DNA from: Acinetobacter lanii
Lineage (GTDB): Bacteria; Pseudomonadota; Gammaproteobacteria; Pseudomonadales; Moraxellaceae
Length of the DNA stretch: 64,000 nucleotides
Direction of reading: 5' to 3'
Assembly: GCF_011578285.1 (NCBI RefSeq)
Contig: NZ_CP049916.1
Coordinates: 2,604,001 to 2,668,000 of the forward strand
Shown in pieces: positions 57,313 through 64,000 of the stretch. How positions within the stretch are numbered: the stretch's first letter is position 1; every line of letters starts with the position of its first letter. Both the position numbers and the translations under genes were made by a program. The notes below the pieces were generated by a model. It made no database searches. It saw nothing but the letters and a program-made list of their open reading frames with translations, and was not told where the DNA came from.

Positions 57313-58353
57313 TTAATTTGCATGCGATGCTTGAAAATCTCGGACCATTTTAATCCGTTCTGCCGTGGCCGGATGACTCGAAAATACGTTGAGTAACGAT
57401 CCGCCTGATTCGTCCTCTTTGGCATCATCACTTAAGCGTTGCAAAAAATTGGCAAAGTGAGTGGTGTCAATCTGCTGAGCATGCATTAAGTTGACGGCAT
57501 ACAAGTCAGATTCTTGCTCGAATTTGCGTGAGTAGCCTGCACCAACCACCGCCAAAGGTACAGTGGTCATCAAATCTGAGCTATCGCCTGTAATCGCAAT
57601 ATACAACACACTGATGCCTAAACTGGTCAGGGCTTGTTGCAGGCTATGCCGTTTCAACAAATGCGCTTGTTCATGTGCCAATACACCCAAAATCTCATTG
57701 TCATCTTGGGTCAGTTTAATCAATTCATCCGTCACGATAATGGTGTTATTCGGGAGTGCCAACGCATTGGCGCCCAAACCATCTCCTTCACGAAACTTTA
57801 AATCAGCCGGTTTACCTTGTGCCACTTGATTAACATACAGCGCTTTGATCTGTTCTTGACGTACTTTGCTGAGTTTAGATGGCTGAGTTTGATCATTGAC
57901 AAAAGATTCAGCCTGCTTGCCAATACGGTTTAAGGTATTTTCAGGCAACTGATAGGCAATCATTTTTGCCGCAGAAGGCACCCCCCATTTCAGTACAGCA
58001 AAACCCAGTGCCAAAACGAAAACCACACTCAACAGAATCAACGATGGTGTGCGCTCAAGTTTCCACACTTTATGGTGAAAACTACCATGATCGATAGGTA
58101 ACCAATCCGGCACCGTTTGTTGATGAAATTCGATACGTGCATCGTTATCCAATTCAATCACAGGATGACGCTGACCAAGCGCACCAATAAAGGTGATTTG
58201 ATCTCGATGGTAACGTGCTGAGCTTTCACTCTGATCATTCAATTCATCTTGTCGATATTTAACCACCACATGATCTGCATCGAATGGATGCAAAGTCGCC
58301 TGATGGGGTTTAGAGATCACCCCATCATAATAGGTCACAGGAACAGATTGCAT
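57313..58353 (-). CDS. M48 family metallopeptidase
   Basis: 346 residues. The first 110 residues form a non-catalytic N-domain and a hydrophobic helix (SLILLSVVFVLALGFAVLKWG) anchors it. Then the M48 peptidase domain has zinc motif VLAHEQAHLLKRHS and the downstream Glu ligand in FEQESDLYAVNLM, with SSHPATAERIKMV near the end. It is cytoplasmic-membrane-bound with the catalytic domain probably periplasmic. The gene starts 18 bases after the yjgN stop; this yjgN-M48 pair recurs in proteobacteria, but a shared role is not known to me. Confidence 0.88.
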   Translation of the reverse strand: MQSVPVTYYDGVISKPHQATLHPFDADHVVVKYRQDELNDQSESSARYHRDQITFIGALGQRHPVIELDNDARIEFHQQTVPDWLPIDHGSFHHKVWKLERTPSLILLSVVFVLALGFAVLKWGVPSAAKMIAYQLPENTLNRIGKQAESFVNDQTQPSKLSKVRQEQIKALYVNQVAQGKPADLKFREGDGLGANALALPNNTIIVTDELIKLTQDDNEILGVLAHEQAHLLKRHSLQQALTSLGISVLYIAITGDSSDLMTTVPLAVVGAGYSRKFEQESDLYAVNLMHAQQIDTTHFANFLQRLSDDAKEDESGGSLLNVFSSHPATAERIKMVRDFQASHAN

Positions 58354-58371
58354 AAGCTGTAATCCCCTGAC

Positions 58372-59484
58372 TTAAAGTGAAATATCGAGATCAAAAATAT
58401 CACTGATCTCTTCTGCAATCGCACTATGATCTTGTTGTGCAATATTGATCATCAAGTTTGGATCATCTTGTAAATGCAAACTCAAGGACTCGACTTGGTA
58501 ACGATATAAACGTATCGCTGCCCATGCCGACAACAAACCAATACTGATTATTTTTGCGATCCAATTGGTGGTAACGATCCAGGCATATTGCCATTGTTTA
58601 GCATCAGTTTTGAACTGACTGCTGTTTAGCGCTGTATTGTTCCAAGTGGTGATAAACAAACGTGCTTGTATCAATGGCCCAATAAACAGCATCCCGCCAC
58701 CATAGACCACCATTATTAAATAAGTGGTGTAGCGCATTAAAAACTCACTGCCCACTGGCAGTGCAACAACGATCAATACAGCCGCCGCAATCAGGACGGC
58801 AATAAACAGTAGAATCGGCACATAAACCGCACGCATATAGCTCGGCCAATCGGCATTGAGTTTAAATTTAAGTTGCCCGACATAGAGATAATCAATGGTA
58901 TAGCGCTTATACAACCAAATCGCAACAGGGGTAAATAAACCGAGAGTAAAAATGATAATCAGTGCTGCAATAAAAAACTGTTTATAGGCTTGTCCACTGG
59001 TGCCTTCAAAATAAAAGCGGCTATTGCCAAATTTACTGTTTCTGGCGGTAAAGCGAATGGTGGCACGTACTAGCCAAGGCATGGCCAAGTAAATCAACAC
59101 CCCACCAAAGGCTGCAATGGTCATCTCCATAGACGACCCCACAGCAAATAGTCCCCAGATCCCTAAAGCGACTAAGCGTCCGACTAAAATCTTGGTTGGC
59201 ACCCCAGTAAAATCAAAAAAGCGGTGGAAAAATTCGGTATTGTTATAAAAGTAGCGTAGGCGGCGCACTTTCGCCCACGGCGCATATAGGCTGAGTGTCA
59301 CAATGGTCAACACGATATTGACAATCCAAATGCCAAAATATTCCATGGCATGACCATGGAAACGGAAGCGGAATTCACGTCCCATATATACAGGACGATT
59401 CTGCTCTTCATCTGACAATGGAAAAGGTTCATGCAATTCAGGCAATGCGGAAGACGGTAAAGGTGGTAAATCTGAATGTGACAT
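58372..59484 (-). CDS. yjgN: YjgN/DUF898 family membrane protein
   Basis: 370 residues, seven or eight transmembrane helices. DUF898 signature: FRFRFHGHAMEYFGIWIVNIVLTIVTLSLYAPWAKVRRLRYFYNNT near the start, its internal echo TLGLFTPVAIWLYKRYTIDYLYVGQLKF in the middle, and LLSAWAAIRLYRYQ near the end. Each repeat carries the L(Y/F)xPWA/V-x-KRR pattern. Inner-membrane protein of unknown function. Operon with the M48 peptidase. Confidence 0.87.
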   Translation of the reverse strand: MSHSDLPPLPSSALPELHEPFPLSDEEQNRPVYMGREFRFRFHGHAMEYFGIWIVNIVLTIVTLSLYAPWAKVRRLRYFYNNTEFFHRFFDFTGVPTKILVGRLVALGIWGLFAVGSSMEMTIAAFGGVLIYLAMPWLVRATIRFTARNSKFGNSRFYFEGTSGQAYKQFFIAALIIIFTLGLFTPVAIWLYKRYTIDYLYVGQLKFKLNADWPSYMRAVYVPILLFIAVLIAAAVLIVVALPVGSEFLMRYTTYLIMVVYGGGMLFIGPLIQARLFITTWNNTALNSSQFKTDAKQWQYAWIVTTNWIAKIISIGLLSAWAAIRLYRYQVESLSLHLQDDPNLMINIAQQDHSAIAEEISDIFDLDISL

Positions 59485-59734
59485 TATTATTCTCGTAAAG
59501 GATCTATATCAAAAAATTAAAGAAGTCATATAGTTATAAATTTTAAAACATGTGCAAGCTCTATGTATCTAAGCCAAAGAGCAATCTTCATTATAAATTA
59601 TGGATAAAAGCTATCGCTTAATGAGCAAAGAACTAATCTGCAAAATCATCAATTGCAACAATGTTCAGCAACATTTAAACCATTAAATAATAAAAATGTG
59701 GATAAGAAAAGTGCTCCAATCCACATTGTTATGC

Positions 59735-60571
59735 TTATTTTTGCAACTGCAAGGCATGAAATTGCAAATGATCATCGATAAAACTTTGGATAAAGAAATA
59801 GCCGTGGTCATAACCGGCATGTTCTCTTAGACTTATCTTTTGCCCCGCCACATCACAAGCGGATTTAAATAAGGCAGGATTGAGTTGACTGTAAAATTGA
59901 TCATCTAAGCCTTGATCAACCAACACTTCACTAAACAATGCGCCCTTAGATTTGACCAATTCAGTTGCATCGTGTTGTGTCCAACTACTTTGATCAGTAC
60001 CCAAATACTGACTAAAGGCTTTTTGTCCCCATGGGCATTGTATCGGTGCGCAGATTGGCGCAAAGGCTGAAACTGAACTGAATTTTTCAGGGTATTTCCA
60101 GGCCAAAGTTAATGCGCCATGACCGCCCATACTGTGCCCAAAAATCCCGATCGACTGTTCTAAAATCGGTAGTTCTTGCAACAGTAACGGATAAAGCTCT
60201 TGAATCAAGAAATCTTCCATCTTGAAATGTTCAGCCCAAGGGGCTTGGGTAGCATTCAGGTAAAACCCTGCGCCCTGCCCTATATCCCAACTGTCGCCTT
60301 GCTCAACGTCATCACCACGTGGCGAAGTATCCGGACTGATTAAAATCAAGCCCAATTGTGCCGCTAAACGCTGAGCATGCGCTTTAATCACGAACGTTTC
60401 TTCAGTACAGGTCAAACCCGCTAAATAAAATAAGGCCGCACACTGTTGCCCGGCTAAAGCTTGAGACGGTAAAAAGACTGCAAATTTGCTTGACCCTTTT
60501 AAGCATGCAGATTCAATTTGATAGGTGCGTTGCTCACCATCAAAGCATTTGTTCTTCTGAAGCAGTTGCAT
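59735..60571 (-). CDS. fghA: S-formylglutathione hydrolase
   Basis: 278 residues from ATG 60571, preceded by GAGGGA; the frame is open four codons more. Hydrolyses S-formylglutathione in glutathione-dependent formaldehyde detoxification. Esterase D fold: ALFYLAGLTCTEETFV, nucleophile SIGIFGHSMGGHGALT, acid EVLVDQGLDDQFY and His REHAGYDHGYFF. The partner adhC (S-(hydroxymethyl)glutathione dehydrogenase) is not in the window. A DnaA consensus box (59697-59705) sits 30 bases past its stop. Confidence 0.94.
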   Translation of the reverse strand: MQLLQKNKCFDGEQRTYQIESACLKGSSKFAVFLPSQALAGQQCAALFYLAGLTCTEETFVIKAHAQRLAAQLGLILISPDTSPRGDDVEQGDSWDIGQGAGFYLNATQAPWAEHFKMEDFLIQELYPLLLQELPILEQSIGIFGHSMGGHGALTLAWKYPEKFSSVSAFAPICAPIQCPWGQKAFSQYLGTDQSSWTQHDATELVKSKGALFSEVLVDQGLDDQFYSQLNPALFKSACDVAGQKISLREHAGYDHGYFFIQSFIDDHLQFHALQLQK

Positions 60572-60646
60572 GCTATCCCTCATCTGTGTTTTTTACTGCG
60601 TGTTTAAATTCAAGATTAAATAAACCAAAATTCAATAGCACGATAA

Positions 60647-62089
60647 TTAATGTACTTGCGCTACTTTTTCAGCTTGAAATGTCTCACTCATCATCAAATT
60701 TGGGGTTTCATTTGATACTGCTTTTGCCCCCGTTTGTGGAAATAAGCGCTGCTCCAACTGTGGCAACATCAATTCCATATTTTTACCCATCACCCACTGT
60801 GGCTCAGAAGGTTCAAAGCCTTGTGCTTCTTCCCAAGTGGCTACGGTTGCCGATGCTTCATCAAAGGTAGATTTAAGAGTCTGTTGTTCACGCATTGCTT
60901 GATCGAAGAAAGCACGTCCAAAATAGGTGTAATCGGTTTCGTTTGAACAGCCAAAAGAAGATCGATCTGCGGCAGATGCAGTAATAATTAAAGTATCTGG
61001 TGACTGCAAAGCAGGAATAAAACTACCTGAATAACACGATGAAATCACAATGACTTTCCAGCGAATGCCCGATTTATCCAAAGTTTCTCTTAACCATTTT
61101 GGATCAACATCATCAAAATCAATCGGATCATTTTCCATTTCAAATTGATTGGGTAAGCCGTGTGAGGTCATATACAGGAACAACACATCGCTTTCACGAT
61201 TCATCTGAGCGCCAATGCGTTGCAGTGCCAATTCCATACTGGTTTTTGAGGCAAATGGAATTTCAGTTTGTGTTTCAGGGTTATTAATCAGAGCAATTGA
61301 ACGACCAAAGGTGCCAAAACGAGTATCAAATTGTTCTTTTATCCGTTGGATTTCCAGTTTAAAGACATCTTGATAACTGACCCCTGCCACGCCCATAAAA
61401 TACCAATGCGACTGGGCAAACTCACCAAATTGAATTTGCTCTAGAGCCTTATTTAAGACCCGACTTTGTGAATAAAAAGTTTGTTCAGATACTGAGGGTG
61501 GAACCGCTTCAACTTTCCAAATCGGTTGTTCTTTGACTGCCATTTGCCACACGACCAAGGTAAATAAGGTCGTGAGCATAATCAAAGCACGCTCCCACCA
61601 TGGCCATTTCAACTCACGGGCAAACACCCATACTACAGCCAAACTTTGCCACACGAACAACACCATGAAAATGGTCGGCAAATAATCATAAGTGAAATTG
61701 GGCAGGTAATCCAAAATCCCTAAGTACTGGATAAAGCTTTGTAATAGCGCAATATGTGTATCTAACACCAACCACAACAACGCGGGTACCAACATCAAAC
61801 GTGGATTGTTGGTTCGTTGTGATAGGAAGATCCCGACAATCAAGGCAATAAACGGCCACAAGGCATAACTGACTAAGCCCTGTTTATTAAACTCCCCTAA
61901 CTCACCTGCAATCAGCCAGCTAAATAAACTGTTGGCACACGCCCCCAATACCCCCCAAAAAATGAGTTGCAGAATCGAAGGACGGACAATTTGTAGTGAC
62001 TTTCGAGAACCCAAAAATAACCAGATCCCTGCGCGTTGGTTACTTTTAAAGTCATGCCAAAAATTAATGGAGGGTTTTAGATCGATCAT
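60647..62089 (-). CDS. Membrane-anchored C13 (legumain-like) peptidase
   Basis: 480 residues. The N-terminal half has five or so transmembrane helices (about 40-60, 70-88, 98-118, 135-158, 166-186). The C-terminal half is a clan CD caspase-fold C13 domain with the catalytic His in YMTSHGLPNQF and Cys in VIVISSCYSGSFIPAL; the DADD-like acidic stretch precedes. Bacterial C13 proteins of this membrane-fused type are common in Acinetobacter and Pseudomonas but uncharacterised. It is 76 bases upstream of fghA on the same strand. Confidence 0.85.
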   Translation of the reverse strand: MIDLKPSINFWHDFKSNQRAGIWLFLGSRKSLQIVRPSILQLIFWGVLGACANSLFSWLIAGELGEFNKQGLVSYALWPFIALIVGIFLSQRTNNPRLMLVPALLWLVLDTHIALLQSFIQYLGILDYLPNFTYDYLPTIFMVLFVWQSLAVVWVFARELKWPWWERALIMLTTLFTLVVWQMAVKEQPIWKVEAVPPSVSEQTFYSQSRVLNKALEQIQFGEFAQSHWYFMGVAGVSYQDVFKLEIQRIKEQFDTRFGTFGRSIALINNPETQTEIPFASKTSMELALQRIGAQMNRESDVLFLYMTSHGLPNQFEMENDPIDFDDVDPKWLRETLDKSGIRWKVIVISSCYSGSFIPALQSPDTLIITASAADRSSFGCSNETDYTYFGRAFFDQAMREQQTLKSTFDEASATVATWEEAQGFEPSEPQWVMGKNMELMLPQLEQRLFPQTGAKAVSNETPNLMMSETFQAEKVAQVH

Positions 62090-62219
62090 AGATGTTCTAT
62101 TTGCAGGTGCCTAAATCAGCATTCTTAGTTTATGCTTGGTTAAAATTTTATCAATGCCACTTTTAACTATATAACAGTTGTTAGGTGAATATTTAACCAC
62201 TTACCAAACTACCCACAAA

Positions 62220-63050
62220 CTATGTTGTGGGTTGTTCTGATGTTTGGATTTGAAAATAGGCATCAAAACGGCAGGCATCACCTTGCCATTGGTGATCGGG
62301 TTTTTGCTCATCTAGAAAAACGGCAAGGCGTGGACGCTTTACCACCACACGTTTTGCCATCTGCTTGGCTAGATTTAATAGGTTGTCGCCCAAATCCATC
62401 TCGCCATCTTCAGGCAATAACATATGCAACAGTTGCATCTGCTTTTTGACTTGTGCCTGTTTTTTAATGGCATTTTGATTTTGATCGCGTTGTGGAAACA
62501 TCGGATCAAGATAAACCACATCCACCATTTGCTGTTGCTCAATTTGTGCTTGCAAATAGTCGGCAGAGTCTGAAAAAACCAAATGAATGCGTTCAACCAC
62601 TGGGCTTAAAAATGGATCTTGCGCTGCTTGTGCTTGAGTAGATTCAAGCAAAGTAAATAGAATCGGATGACGTTCCACCAAAGTGACATGTGCACCCAAG
62701 TGCGCCATCAATAAACTGTCATGCCCTAAGCCTGCTGTGGCATCAATTAAATTCGGCTTTTCCGCTAGATTACAGGCACGTGCAATCATTTCTGACTTTA
62801 AACTGGCACGCTTTAAACGCCCGACTTCCGCTTTCCAATCCGGTTGCATTTTCATGCCATGGGCACATAACCACAGTCCATCTTGATCAACACATAAAGC
62901 CAAATCCGGATTGAACCTTAAAAAGCGCGCATTTAACTTGTCTACAGATTGAATATTGACCGACACCCCACGAGAAGAAAGCACAGCAGAATACTGCTGT
63001 GCTTTCTCGAGAAAGTCGTGTTCTACAAATAAGCGGATCTCGCTTACCAT
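62220..63050 (-). CDS. rsmJ: 16S rRNA (guanine-1516-N2)-methyltransferase RsmJ
   Basis: 276 residues from ATG 63050, which overlaps the uppP stop by seven bases (ATGGTAA) and has GGAAG just upstream; the 20-codon longer frame is rejected. The class I fold has the SAM loop [23 protein letters not shown] and catalytic DPMFPQR. A small N-terminal extension precedes the core. Translationally coupled to uppP. A hairpin, ACCCACAA/TTGTGGGT, covers the stop codon. Confidence 0.92.
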   Translation of the reverse strand: MVSEIRLFVEHDFLEKAQQYSAVLSSRGVSVNIQSVDKLNARFLRFNPDLALCVDQDGLWLCAHGMKMQPDWKAEVGRLKRASLKSEMIARACNLAEKPNLIDATAGLGHDSLLMAHLGAHVTLVERHPILFTLLESTQAQAAQDPFLSPVVERIHLVFSDSADYLQAQIEQQQMVDVVYLDPMFPQRDQNQNAIKKQAQVKKQMQLLHMLLPEDGEMDLGDNLLNLAKQMAKRVVVKRPRLAVFLDEQKPDHQWQGDACRFDAYFQIQTSEQPTT

Positions 63051-63868
63051 AACTTCCAACCTGTTAATGCAAATAATAAAATGATTAAACCTGAAACGAT
63101 GCGATACCATGCAAAGACCATGAAATCACGCTTCGCAACATAGGCCACCAACACCCGAATCAAGATCAATGCAGAAACAAAAGAGACGATCAGCCCGACA
63201 AAGAAGGTTGCCCAATCTTGACCCGTTTCATAGATCTGATAGTTCTTCACCAAGTCGAGTAAACCTGCACCCACAATCACTGGAATCCCCAAGAAAAATG
63301 AGAATTCAGTGGCTGCTTTACGCGATACACCCAGCATCATCGCACCAATGATGGTTGCCCCTGAACGTGAAGTACCGGGAAATAACGCCAACACTTGAAT
63401 CAAGCCGATATAAATCGCTTCTTTGATCGAGATATTTTCAACTTCAGCGGCATGCACTTTTGGTGGATTTTTTTCGACCCACCAAATGATCAGACCACCT
63501 ACAATCAAACCGATTGCCACTGAAATATCATTGAATAAAACCGTCTTAACGGTTTCACCAAAGGTTAACCCCACTAGCATGATGGGGATAGACGCCAAAA
63601 TCAGGCTAATGCCTAAATGACGTCCTTTCGGCTCTCCAGAAACCAAACCTGTTGCCGCGCCCCAAAGTTTGCCCCAATATTCATAAATGACCGCCAAAAT
63701 AGCGCCCATTTGAATAGCAACCACAAACAAATCACTTTTTTCTTTGGTCCAGAAATTCATCAATTCTGAGGCCAAAATTAAATGACCAGTACTCGAAATC
63801 GGTAAGAATTCAGTAATACCTTCAACAATACCCATAATTGCTGCTTTCAGCAGCAGTAAAAGATCCAT
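63044..63868 (-). CDS. uppP: Undecaprenyl-diphosphatase UppP (BacA)
   Basis: 274 residues, eight transmembrane helices. Dephosphorylates undecaprenyl pyrophosphate for lipid carrier recycling. Signature motifs: [20 protein letters not shown] (first) and [13 protein letters not shown] (second). AGGGA is five bases before the ATG. tsaB ends eight bases upstream and rsmJ overlaps the end, so tsaB-uppP-rsmJ form one minus-strand operon. Confidence 0.96.
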   Translation of the reverse strand: MDLLLLLKAAIMGIVEGITEFLPISSTGHLILASELMNFWTKEKSDLFVVAIQMGAILAVIYEYWGKLWGAATGLVSGEPKGRHLGISLILASIPIMLVGLTFGETVKTVLFNDISVAIGLIVGGLIIWWVEKNPPKVHAAEVENISIKEAIYIGLIQVLALFPGTSRSGATIIGAMMLGVSRKAATEFSFFLGIPVIVGAGLLDLVKNYQIYETGQDWATFFVGLIVSFVSALILIRVLVAYVAKRDFMVFAWYRIVSGLIILLFALTGWKLW

Positions 63869-63876
63869 AGAAATCC

Positions 63877-64000
63877 CTAGTTATGTTTTGTTTGTTCTGG
63901 AATTTTTTTCCACGCGTCATCACGTAAGTAAACCGGCAATGCCAACTCAGCACTGACCCACTGTCCTGCCAATGCCTGTGAGCGTGCAATCGTGGCAATA
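63877..64000 (-). CDS. tsaB: tRNA threonylcarbamoyladenosine biosynthesis protein TsaB, C-terminus (partial)
   Basis: The last 40 or so codons to stop TAG at 63877-63879. The tail contains ALAGQWVSAELALPVYLRDDAWKKIPEQ, in which PVYLR followed by AWKK is the usual TsaB ending. TsaB partners TsaD in t6A37 synthesis. The ASKHA domain lies outside the window, so the call rests on the tail. Confidence 0.75.
   Translation of the reverse strand, partial: IATIARSQALAGQWVSAELALPVYLRDDAWKKIPEQTKHN

Noticed and set aside
62212..62233. Hairpin ACCCACAA/TTGTGGGT over the rsmJ stop as a terminator
   Set aside because: No T-run on either strand; left as an RNA structure only.

Overview
The window reads as chromosomal DNA of a gammaproteobacterium of the genus Acinetobacter. 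Supporting signs are the low G+C (around 40% by eye), an Acinetobacter-type small membrane protein at 213-659, the pilT/pilU, fur/bamE and dut-algC-argB neighbourhoods, a HemJ-type haem gene and the absence of phage or transposon genes. Species cannot be fixed from this. About 60 genes are present. I see no tRNA or rRNA gene, CRISPR array, insertion sequence or prophage.

Layout. 1-2.1 kb: end of thiO, two small membrane proteins and a probable structured small RNA with its own terminator. 2.2-7.1 kb: sbcD-sbcC. 7.2-14.4 kb: lipoprotein, yggS, pilT-pilU, fur/bamE, rnfH behind a transporter-like gene, and a bacteriohemerythrin with an FNR/Anr-type palindrome upstream. 14.6-20.9 kb (mostly minus strand): yafJ, argB, algC, dut, rep. 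21-27.4 kb: tandem OmpA-like lipoproteins, acyltransferase, a channel-like protein, minCDE, a four-unit 57-bp repeat, and a PA4642-type gene. 27.5-37.3 kb: ftsK, trxB, a two-domain methyltransferase, the N-degron transferase pair aat-bpt, rimI and a PF10118 hydrolase. 37.5-42.2 kb: the str operon rpsL-rpsG-fusA-tuf, read leftwards. 42.3-50.6 kb: EcsC protein, fabB-hemJ, dadA/lrp, HAD phosphatase, thiD, NERD protein, ogt. 50.7-51.7 kb: two SMR exporters of the SugE/Gdx type behind a guanidine-II-like riboswitch with an enlarged linker. 51.7-55.4 kb: a copper operon (His-rich protein, copA, copB). 55.7-64 kb: rpe next to a phased DnaA-box cluster, a DUF2218 gene, M48 peptidase with yjgN, fghA, a C13 peptidase, and tsaB-uppP-rsmJ.

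Most of the window is core genome: DNA end processing (SbcCD, Rep), division (MinCDE, FtsK), translation (str operon, RimI, RsmJ, TsaB), envelope (BamE, UppP, AlgC, OmpA-like lipoproteins, acyltransferase) and redox/haem (TrxB, HemJ, hemerythrin). The less ordinary material lies between genes: the 755-940 RNA candidate, the 14520 palindrome, the 26780-27006 repeat, the 51459-51605 riboswitch and the 55787-55819 DnaA-box array. Start codons were moved from the longest reading frame wherever a Shine-Dalgarno (SD) sequence or family length argued for it; each case is stated.
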